Assembly: GCF_900114345.1 (NCBI RefSeq)
Contig: NZ_FOZJ01000001.1
Span: 372,001 to 436,000, forward strand
DNA: 64,000 nt
DNA from: Microbacterium sp. cf046
GTDB taxonomy: Bacteria > Actinomycetota > Actinomycetes > Actinomycetales > Microbacteriaceae
Direction of reading: 5' to 3'
The notes under the pieces are model-generated. The model was not told the DNA's origin, did not search any database, and saw nothing but the letters and a program-made list of their open reading frames with translations. Made by a program: the position numbers and the translations under genes. Below are positions 43,301 through 49,713 of this stretch, one piece after another (the stretch's first letter is position 1; the number at the start of each line of letters is the position of its first letter).

Positions 43301-44190
43301 CGCTGGGCATCACTGGCCACGGCGGGTTCATCTCGCAGCCGCTCGCGATCGTCGTGATCGGCGGTCTGGTGTCCTCGACCGTGCTGACGCTGCTCGTGCT
43401 CCCGACGCTGTACAACCTCGTCGAGGGTGCGAAGGAGCGTCGGGCAACGCGACGGCGCGGGGATGCGGATGCTGCTCCCGGTGCGCTCGAGCCCGTCCTG
43501 GTCGGTGCAGGAGCGGCCGGCGCCGGGGGCGCGGCACTGACCCGCCGCGAGCTGCGGGCGCGCGAGGCCGCGGCCGCCGCTGCGAGCGGTGCTGCGGTCG
43601 CGACGGCGGCGGACGCCGACGTGCCGACGATCGACGAAGGCCCCGACGTGGAGATGCCGGAGGAGACGTCGGCAGCCGTGGTCGTCGATGACGAGTACAT
43701 GGAGCCTGAGTCCGCATCCGAGGATGCGGCCGGCACGGCCGAGGATGACCCGGAAGAGCCCGAGCCGGCTCCTGCGGACGCGCCGACCGACACGGTCGGC
43801 GGCGAGGCGGAGGATGCTGATGCGTCACACCCGAGTGACTCGGACGTCACGGGCGACTCGGGCGTCGAGGAGAACGGCGAGGGCGATGCCGAGGCCGAGC
43901 ACGACGACGGCGAAGATGTCGAGGACGTCGAGGGCGGCGACCCGGACGGAGCGGCCCACGCCGAGGCCGAGCACGAAGATGGCGCTGGGGAGACCGCCGC
44001 CGCCGCCGACGCCCCTCGCGACGACGAAGATCCTGAAGACGACGGCGAGACCGCGGCCGAGGTCGACGGCGGCGCCGAGGGCGAAGGTGCAGCCGAGCCG
44101 ACCCACGACGAGCCCGGCGCTGATCACGAGGAGTCGCAGGATCGCACCGACGGATGGACTGGCGACGAACACTCCGACCGCCCGGAGTAG
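40381..44190 (+). CDS. RND family efflux transporter (SwrC-like) with long acidic C-terminal tail
   Basis: This 1269-residue RND protein has twelve helices in two halves and two large extracytoplasmic domains. TM4 keeps the Asp pair (IGRVVDDSIVVIEN). TM10 reads GIVVTNAIVLVD as in Gram-positive SwrC-type pumps, where Thr replaces the Lys of AcrB. No membrane-fusion or outer-membrane partner is nearby. After the last helix, from about residue 1035, comes a tail of more than 200 residues, first Arg/Ala-rich and then extremely Glu/Asp/Ala-rich with no predicted fold. The start is GTG 40381. It is probably an exporter of lipids, surfactants or drugs; the tail is unlike normal family members. Confidence 0.9.
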   Translation: MSNLAVLSLKNRALIALITIVAAVFGGLALTSLKQELIPSIEFPQLVVVSTYPGASPEVVSNDVSVPIESAIQGVPGLESTSATSTTNASIIQASFTYGTNLATAEQKINQAINRIKSQLPDGVEPNVISASIDDFPVIQLAVTGYDDEETIQAQLESTVVPELEDVPGVNAAQIVGGVGQRVTITPDPEALADAGYTQQAIRDALDQNGVLFPGGEITEDDQTLTVQTGSKIATVDEIAALPLVPSTAGQLRAGEVTIADVATVEQNEDPVTTISRVDGEPALTIAVTKLPSANTVDVSRGVLAVLPDLEDSLGGATFTVVFDQAPYIQQSIESLAQEGLLGLFFAVLVILVFLLSVRATLVTAISIPTSVLITFIGIQAFGYSLNILTLGALTIAIGRVVDDSIVVIENIKRHYVGDADKMQSILRAVREVASAITASTVTTVAVFLPIAFVGDVTGELFRPFALTVTIAMTASLFVALTIVPVLAYWFLRPGKPLLDADGRQVDPEAPEAPPSRLQKSYLPILRWTLKHSWVTLLLAVLVLAGTVAAAPFMKTNFLGDSGQNTFTMTQEIGAAPSLEAEDAASEQVEEILLGIDGIQTVQVSIGSSGSALRDAFTGGGSGTTYSITTDPDADQVALREEVQSAVGELDDAGTFTVAGGGGGFGSSDIEIDVTAPDSSTLEEATDAVVDAVTGAEGIGQVSSNLSASLPYIAVTVDRDKAASLGLSEVAVGALVSNTMQPQRIGTVEIDDTTLTVYLAASQTPATLDELKQLTVPSATGPIPLEEVATVEESEGPTSITTEGGQRTATVTVTPSTDDLTTASASVNTALAEADLPDSADAALGGVISQQQDAFTQLGLALLAAILIVYIVMVATFKSLRQPLLLLVSVPFAATGAILLQIITGVPLGVASLIGVLMLIGIVVTNAIVLVDLVNQYRTKGLTAHDATVAGGSRRLRPILMTALATIFALTPMALGITGHGGFISQPLAIVVIGGLVSSTVLTLLVLPTLYNLVEGAKERRATRRRGDADAAPGALEPVLVGAGAAGAGGAALTRRELRAREAAAAAASGAAVATAADADVPTIDEGPDVEMPEETSAAVVVDDEYMEPESASEDAAGTAEDDPEEPEPAPADAPTDTVGGEAEDADASHPSDSDVTGDSGVEENGEGDAEAEHDDGEDVEDVEGGDPDGAAHAEAEHEDGAGETAAAADAPRDDEDPEDDGETAAEVDGGAEGEGAAEPTHDEPGADHEESQDRTDGWTGDEHSDRPE

Positions 44191-44192
44191 TC

Positions 44193-45251
44193 ATGGCTGA
44201 CGAGATCGGCGGGCCGCCGCCGATGCCCGCCGATCTCGAGGCTGCCGCAGCATCCGTCGTCGAGCGGGAGTGGCGCCGCCCGGTGTCGCGCGTTCGGCGG
44301 GTCTCATCCGACGTAGAGGAAACCTTTCTCGTGCGGTTCGACGACGACCGCGAGCCGTCGCAGGCGGTGCTCAAGATCGCCGAACCGCGGGCCGACCAGG
44401 ACTGGTTCGCATTCGAGGCCGCGATCGTCGAAGCGGCGCTGCGACAGGATGCGGAGCTGCCGTTGGCGCGGGGCATCCCGACTCCCGGCGGAGCGTCGAT
44501 CGTTGAGGTCGTGTTCCACGGCTCCACCCGCGCCGCCCGGCTCACGCAGCTCCTCCCTGGAGGAACGGCGGCACAGGCGCGGCCGGATGCCGCCGCGCGA
44601 CGGCGGATCGGGCGAACGGCCGGCCGGCTCAGTCTCGCTCTGTCCGGTGTGACCCATCCGGTCGCGGACCGTCGCGTCGCCTGGGATCTGCGCGACCTCG
44701 ACGCGCTCGCGCAGCATCTGCCGCTCCTGTCCGGCGGCCCGGTCCGCACCGAGGTCGAGAACGCCCTCGCCGCGCACCCCGCGCTCCTCCGCGCCGTCGA
44801 GCACCTGCCCACGCAGATCTCGCACAACGACCTCAACGGCGGGAACATCCTGGTCTCGGCCGATGATCCGGGACACGTGAGCGGGATCATCGACTTCGGC
44901 GATGCCGCGCACATCGCCCGCGTGTTCGACGTCGGGATCGCAGCCGCCTACGCCGGTGCAGAAGCCGCACGCGAACGCGGCGCCGGGGCTGTCTGGGGCG
45001 CTGCGGCGGCGATGACGCTCGGATATGCCGACATCGTGCCGCTCACGGCCACGGAACTGGCGGTGGTCCCCGCGATCGCCCGCGCCAGGCTCGCGCAGCG
45101 CGTGCTGATCGCGGCCGGCCGGCGGGAGGTTGCCGTCGGCACGCCGACACGCGACGATGACGCATGGCTGGCATCAGCGCAGCGCGACCTGCTCGCGATC
45201 ACGGTCCGGAGCCCTGCCGACGCCCCGGAGAGCCTTGAGGAGTGGAGATGA
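44193..45251 (+). CDS. APH/choline-kinase fold phosphotransferase (hydroxylysine kinase-like)
   Basis: This 352-residue kinase has a catalytic loop HNDLNGGN followed by metal-binding GIIDFGDA, and N-lobe pieces FLVRFDDDREPSQAVLKIAEP. This is the aminoglycoside-phosphotransferase-like family that includes human hydroxylysine kinase (AGPHD1). The ATG at 44193 lies three bases after the RND stop with a GGAG site. Its stop overlaps the following class III aminotransferase-like gene (ATGA). Such pairs phosphorylate a hydroxylated amine and then eliminate phosphate. Substrate is inferred only. Confidence 0.85.
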   Translation: MADEIGGPPPMPADLEAAAASVVEREWRRPVSRVRRVSSDVEETFLVRFDDDREPSQAVLKIAEPRADQDWFAFEAAIVEAALRQDAELPLARGIPTPGGASIVEVVFHGSTRAARLTQLLPGGTAAQARPDAAARRRIGRTAGRLSLALSGVTHPVADRRVAWDLRDLDALAQHLPLLSGGPVRTEVENALAAHPALLRAVEHLPTQISHNDLNGGNILVSADDPGHVSGIIDFGDAAHIARVFDVGIAAAYAGAEAARERGAGAVWGAAAAMTLGYADIVPLTATELAVVPAIARARLAQRVLIAAGRREVAVGTPTRDDDAWLASAQRDLLAITVRSPADAPESLEEWR

Positions 45252-46549
45252 CCGACCGCCCCGTGGGTCCGAGCACATACTTCCGCCCGGAGCACTCAGC
45301 AGGCCTCGACGCCCGAACCCGTGAGCTGATCGCGCGCCGCGATCATGCGATGGGCGGGGCGTACCGGCTCTTCTACCGGCAGCCGGTGGAGTTCGTCCGC
45401 GGTGCAGGGACGAAGCTGTACTCCGCCGACGGAGAGGAGTTCCTCGATGCGTACAACAACGTCCCCTCAGTAGGGCACGCGCACCCGCGGGTGGTCGCGG
45501 CCATCGCCGCCCAGGCTGCCCTGCTGAACACGCACACGCGATACCTGCACCCGGCCGTCATCGAATACTCGGAGAGACTGCTCGCCACGATGCCCGCCGG
45601 CATCGGACACGTGATGCTGACCTGCACCGGATCGGAGGCGAACGACCTCGCGCTCAGGATCGCGCGGGACGCGACAGGCAGCACCGGCGCGATCGTGACG
45701 AGCTACGCGTACCACGGCGTCACGATCGCCACCGCGAACCTCTCCCCGTCGCTCATCGGCGCGGATGCAGTGGAGCCGTGGGTTCGAGTCGTGCCCTCAC
45801 CGGTCGTCGACCCCGCCGCATTCGTCGACGGTGTGCGCGCCGCGATCGCGTCGCTCGATGCGGCCGGTCTCGGCCTGGCCGCGCTCTTCGTCGACACCGT
45901 CTTCTCGAGTGACGGTGTGCAGGCGAGCGGGACCTTCCTCGGGCCCGTCGCCGAACTCGTGCGGGCAGCAGGAGGACTCCTGGTCGCCGACGAGGTGCAG
46001 GCCGGTTTCGGGCGCATGGGCCACGGCATGTGGGGATTCGAGCGTCACGGGATCGTGCCCGATGCCGTGACCTTCGGAAAGCCGGCGGGAAACGGCATGC
46101 CGATCGCGGGCTTCGCCGCACGGGATGCCGTGATCGACGGGTTCGGCGCGCACCAGCGCTACTTCAACACCTTCGGCGGAACCCCGGTCTCGGTCGCCGC
46201 CGCACAGGCCGTGCTCGACGTGATCGAGGGCGAGGGGCTGATCGCGAACGCGGCAGCCGTCGGCGATCGGCTCTCCGCCGCGGTTCGTGGCCTCGACGCG
46301 CCCGAGATCGGCGACGTGCGCGGAGTTGGCCTCTACTACGGCATCGACATCGTGGACTCGAGCGGCGGCCCCGACGAGCCGCTCGCCCTCGCCGTCGTGA
46401 ACGGGATGCGCGATCGGCGGGTGCTGATCGCCGCTTCCGGCCCGCACAATCACACCCTCAAGGTGCGGCCACCGCTGCCGTTCGACGATGCGGATGCCGA
46501 CCGCTTCGTCGCCGCGCTCGCCGACACCCTCGAAGCCACGCGGAACTGA
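45248..46549 (+). CDS. Class III PLP enzyme, aminotransferase or phospho-lyase type
   Basis: This 433-residue fold-type I PLP enzyme has Lys278 (TFGKPAGNG) as the cofactor lysine and VADEVQAGFGRMG as the cofactor-aspartate segment. It starts with YRLFYRQPVEFVRG and DAYNNVPSVGHAHPRV, as in AGXT2L-type phospho-lyases. In humans AGXT2L2 removes phosphate from phosphohydroxylysine and AGXT2L1 from phosphoethanolamine. Coupling to an AGPHD1-like kinase by a 4-bp overlap strongly suggests a kinase/phospho-lyase pair instead of a plain transaminase. Confidence 0.88.
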   Translation: MTDRPVGPSTYFRPEHSAGLDARTRELIARRDHAMGGAYRLFYRQPVEFVRGAGTKLYSADGEEFLDAYNNVPSVGHAHPRVVAAIAAQAALLNTHTRYLHPAVIEYSERLLATMPAGIGHVMLTCTGSEANDLALRIARDATGSTGAIVTSYAYHGVTIATANLSPSLIGADAVEPWVRVVPSPVVDPAAFVDGVRAAIASLDAAGLGLAALFVDTVFSSDGVQASGTFLGPVAELVRAAGGLLVADEVQAGFGRMGHGMWGFERHGIVPDAVTFGKPAGNGMPIAGFAARDAVIDGFGAHQRYFNTFGGTPVSVAAAQAVLDVIEGEGLIANAAAVGDRLSAAVRGLDAPEIGDVRGVGLYYGIDIVDSSGGPDEPLALAVVNGMRDRRVLIAASGPHNHTLKVRPPLPFDDADADRFVAALADTLEATRN

Positions 46550-46557
46550 GCCGAAGG

Positions 46558-47172
46558 TCAGGCCGGGCGCTGCAGCCAAGGGCGCAGCATCCGCGTGACC
46601 CACGGCAGGACCAGATACGTCATCACCGGCGTGAGCAGCACGGTCGCAATCAGCACCCGCAGAGCGAGCGGCCAGTCCGCGAATCCGGGCACGAAGCCGA
46701 GCGCCCAGGATGCCAGCAGATTCGTGGGGAAGAACCCGAGCCAGATCGTCACCGCCTGCTTCCAGCGTGGCGGGGCAGAGGGGATGGGATGCTGGATCGG
46801 CCCTGTCGCGGGAGCGTCGGCACCGCGCTGCGATTCGACATGCGTCGCGAAGGGCGCGTCGAACCAGCCCTCGATGCCGGTGCGGCGCTCGATGCGCACC
46901 TCGCTCGCGAACACGCGCCCGGAATCGAGCCACCATGCGCGCTGCGCGGAGTCCTCCCACGCCTCGAGTGTCGGGATGTCGCGGAACCGGTACAGCATGT
47001 ACCAGAGGTCGCTGCCCTCGCCCGCCCGCACCCACCCGGAGCCGAGGAAGCCGGGGAACGTCGTCGCGAGGTCGGTGCCCGCTTGCATCCACGAAGTCGC
47101 TTCGACCGCTCGCGACGGGTCGATTCGGCGTTCGATCGCAACAGTGATCGGGTGTGCATCGGGTTCTGCCAT
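46558..47172 (-). CDS. ABM-domain membrane protein
   Basis: This 204-residue protein has an N-terminal ABM (monooxygenase-like) domain (residues 1-100: EATSWMQAGTDLATTFPGFL, then WYMLYRFRDIPTLEAWEDS). Two membrane helices follow (about 138-160 and 168-190) and a basic tail. A GAGGATGG sequence precedes the ATG. The domain probably faces the cytoplasm. Fusion of ABM to two helices is a known actinobacterial layout of unknown function. It converges with the PLP gene 8 bp away. Confidence 0.8.
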   Translation of the reverse strand: MAEPDAHPITVAIERRIDPSRAVEATSWMQAGTDLATTFPGFLGSGWVRAGEGSDLWYMLYRFRDIPTLEAWEDSAQRAWWLDSGRVFASEVRIERRTGIEGWFDAPFATHVESQRGADAPATGPIQHPIPSAPPRWKQAVTIWLGFFPTNLLASWALGFVPGFADWPLALRVLIATVLLTPVMTYLVLPWVTRMLRPWLQRPA

Positions 47173-47205
47173 GCATCCATCCTCACGGTTGGATGCACCG
47201 TGCGC

Positions 47206-48117
47206 TCACGTCCGGTCGACCTCGGTTCGGCCGCCCCGCGCGCGGTGGTGCGCCAGATCGGATCGCTGCGCCGCGTGGCCGTGGATCAGCCGTCGGGTCG
47301 GCACGGCTGCTCGAGGGTGAGTCGCCGCCCGCATCCCGGAATGCGTCGGCATGCCGTCCCGGGTGGCGATCGCGACGTGCTCCATGCCGGCGCTGGGGGA
47401 GATCACGACGGTGCGCTGCATGCTGCCCGTTCTCGTGGGCGGCTTGGGTGGAGGGGCATCGGCGGGCCGTCCGATCGTGCGTGCGAACAGGAGCAGCCAC
47501 CAGAAGATCAGGCTGAAGACGATCAGCTCGAAAGCCGCGAGGTTGATGAACCCGCCGATGTACGGCGCGGTCGTGGCGACGAGGCCGAGTGCCACGAGGC
47601 GGCTCGCGCGCGACATGACCCGGTGCATCCCCCGCAGCGTCCAGCGGCTCGTCGAGAGGATGACGACGAAGCAGAAGACGGCCCCGGTCGAACCGCGATC
47701 GTGGACGAACTCGTTCGCGTTGACCGGGAAGAAGCCGACGAGCGAGAGATTGATGCCCAGGAGTGCGACCAGGATCGGCACGATCGTGGCGGCGCGGCGG
47801 TTCGTGAGGACCGCGGTGCCGGAGTGCTGCACCATCTCGCGATTCAGGCGGAGGGCGAACAGGACGACTCCCACGCTCGTGGCGATGATCGTCGCGTTGA
47901 AGACGTGGCCGGAGAAGGCGGCGAACGTGCCGAGGCGGCTGAAGTGCAGCTGCCACCACAGCGGATCCGGGGTCGTCACGATCGACAGCAGGAGTCCGAC
48001 GCCGAGGATCGCAGCCGTCGAGAAGCCGACCTGCGACGCGGAAGGAACGCGCGGCAGCGCACGCCGCAGGACGGCGCGGGGACGGATGATCGCAGGGGAG
48101 GCGGCGAGGAGGGCCAC
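47206..48117 (-). CDS. DUF998-like polytopic membrane protein
   Basis: This 303-residue protein has about six membrane helices, with the segment TTPDPLWWQLHFSRLGTF, close to TTPDPEWWKVHFSHLGTF of the gene at 48311. From about residue 222 a Pro/Arg/His-rich cytoplasmic tail follows. GTG 48117 is the start; the ribosome site is weak. The two genes are paralogues in the same orientation and separated by 193 bp. Function unknown. Confidence 0.8.
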   Translation of the reverse strand: MALLAASPAIIRPRAVLRRALPRVPSASQVGFSTAAILGVGLLLSIVTTPDPLWWQLHFSRLGTFAAFSGHVFNATIIATSVGVVLFALRLNREMVQHSGTAVLTNRRAATIVPILVALLGINLSLVGFFPVNANEFVHDRGSTGAVFCFVVILSTSRWTLRGMHRVMSRASRLVALGLVATTAPYIGGFINLAAFELIVFSLIFWWLLLFARTIGRPADAPPPKPPTRTGSMQRTVVISPSAGMEHVAIATRDGMPTHSGMRAATHPRAAVPTRRLIHGHAAQRSDLAHHRARGGRTEVDRT

Positions 48118-48285
48118 GGGGGGAGGATGGGCCTTTCGTGAGGCGGAGTGCGGCAGCGCTCCCGCCCTGCACGTTCTCCAGGCCGCAGCCGCCTACCCCC
48201 CGGAACCAGAACGCTGCGCGAACAGCCGTGCCCCCGCGCAGCAGTCGTCTCTTGGGTCGAGGGTAGCCGTTCCGCGTGACAAGCG

Positions 48286-48306
48286 GCGAATCGTTGCGAG
48301 CGATTC
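48286..48306 (-). terminator. Short hairpin after the second DUF998-like gene
   Basis: CGAATCG (48286-48292) and CGATTCG (48300-48306) form a seven-base stem just past the stop of the 48311 gene. The rest of the 193-bp gap shows only a possible TACCCT -10 for the gene downstream. Confidence 0.45.
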
Positions 48307-48310
48307 GGAC

Positions 48311-49387
48311 TTACTCGTGCTGGCCCGTGACGCCGAGGAAGCGGATGAAAACGGCGATCCAGCCGAAGATCAGCGCGAACACGATGATCTCGAACGCGGT
48401 CAGCGAGAAGTAGGTCACGATGAAGAGGATGACCGATGCGACCGTCGCCGCCAGGAACGCCCAGGCCGACAGGAAGTAGGTGCGCGGCATCCCGCGGAGC
48501 AGCTTCGGGCCCGCGATCAGCAGCACGAGGAACATGACCGCCATCCCCGTCGCGGACAGATTGTGCAGCAGCAGGCTGAAGTCCACCGGGAAGATCCCGA
48601 CGCACGCGAGCATGATCCCCATGACGACGAAGAGCGTCGAGACGGTTCGCGGCGACCTCTGGTTCTGCAGGACTCCGGCCCGGACCAGGGCCTCCATGTC
48701 GTTGGCGATGTACACCGCGAACGTCGTCACCAGCAGACCGCCCGCGATGAGCGTTCCGTTGAACACCCAGCTGGACAGGTCGTCGAATGTCCCGAGGTGG
48801 CTGAAGTGGACCTTCCACCATTCCGGATCGGGAGTCGTGAGCATCGCGGTCAGCGTGCCGATCACGATGAACGACATCAGCAGCGACGACATGCGCTGCG
48901 TCGTCATCTTCGACACGGAGAGGTAGACGATGTACGCCGTGAGCCCGAGCGTGACCGTCATGAGCACGATGGCCCAGAAGGTGATCACGGGAAGGCCGAT
49001 GAATCCCATGCCGAGCAGCCGGAATCCGGCATAGGTTGCCAGGAACGCCAGGGCGGTGTGGACGACCACGACCGAGATCGTGTTGACCGTGAACTTCCAC
49101 GAAGGCAGCGACCGCCGCCATTCCTGGCCGGGGTGGTTGCGCGACCGCCAGTATCCGGTGGCCGATGCGGCCGCGGCGACCACGCCCGCCCCGATCGCGG
49201 CGAGCAGCCCGAATGCGCCTTCGTTGTCGGCGAGCGGCATGTCGGGAGCGATGAGAGCGACGACGAGTCCGTAGATCGCACCGAGCACTCCCGCTCCGGC
49301 CGCCGCGTAGATCGCCTCGGATTCTGCGCGCAGCGTGGGTGCCGGCGCGACGCCCTCGGCGGGGACGGCGCGGGTGTTCGTGGCCAT
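48311..49387 (-). CDS. DUF998-like polytopic membrane protein (longer paralogue)
   Basis: This 358-residue protein has about eight membrane helices. Two lie in an N-terminal half not present in the 47206 paralogue, and the rest align with it, including ASSWVFNGTLIAGG-type residues after the WWKVHFSHLGTF segment. The ATG at 49387 has a TACACT box six bases upstream and no ribosome site, so leaderless. No catalytic residues were recognised. A role in membrane physiology is likely but unproven. Confidence 0.82.
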   Translation of the reverse strand: MATNTRAVPAEGVAPAPTLRAESEAIYAAAGAGVLGAIYGLVVALIAPDMPLADNEGAFGLLAAIGAGVVAAAASATGYWRSRNHPGQEWRRSLPSWKFTVNTISVVVVHTALAFLATYAGFRLLGMGFIGLPVITFWAIVLMTVTLGLTAYIVYLSVSKMTTQRMSSLLMSFIVIGTLTAMLTTPDPEWWKVHFSHLGTFDDLSSWVFNGTLIAGGLLVTTFAVYIANDMEALVRAGVLQNQRSPRTVSTLFVVMGIMLACVGIFPVDFSLLLHNLSATGMAVMFLVLLIAGPKLLRGMPRTYFLSAWAFLAATVASVILFIVTYFSLTAFEIIVFALIFGWIAVFIRFLGVTGQHE

Positions 49388-49393
49388 GGCGCC

Positions 49394-49399
49394 AGTGTA
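49394..49399 (-). promoter_or_regulatory. Leaderless -10 box of the 49387 gene
   Basis: TACACT on the minus strand is followed by GGCGCC and the ATG at 49387. Confidence 0.55.
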
Positions 49400-49455
49400 G
49401 GGCCGGGATGCGCTGCCCACCGGCATCCTCACAGGCTCGAATCCGAGGCACCCGC

Positions 49456-49713
49456 TAGAGTGAAGGGTCGGCTCTGGACACCGCGCGCACAGTGCGGATG
49501 GGTTTGTGAGTCCAAGGGGCCGATGGTGGGAGCGAATCCGCTCCGGCGACCATCACGTTGAATGGCCCCCGGCCGACGATAGTCCGGGCAACTCCGTGCC
49601 GCATGTGCGGCGTCGCGGCAGTGAATTCCGCGCAGTCCACGCTGCGCGGGTGAGTACTGCGCGCGAACTGTGGAGTGCTGTTCTCAGCTGAGACAACCCA
49701 GAAGGACATCACC
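49456..49713 (+). promoter_or_regulatory. Structured 5' leader of the DEAD-box helicase gene
   Basis: This is the only gap above 300 bp (49388-49713). A TAGAGT box at 49456-49461 could start a leader of about 245 bases. Three hairpins are visible: a nested one at 49516-49569 (GGGGCC-GATGGT-GGAGCG paired with its complements), GCCGCA/TGCGGC at 49598-49611 and CCGCGCAG/CTGCGCGG at 49628-49649. The helicase ribosome site GAAGGA follows. The layout fits a self-regulated or cold-responsive leader. Confidence 0.55.
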
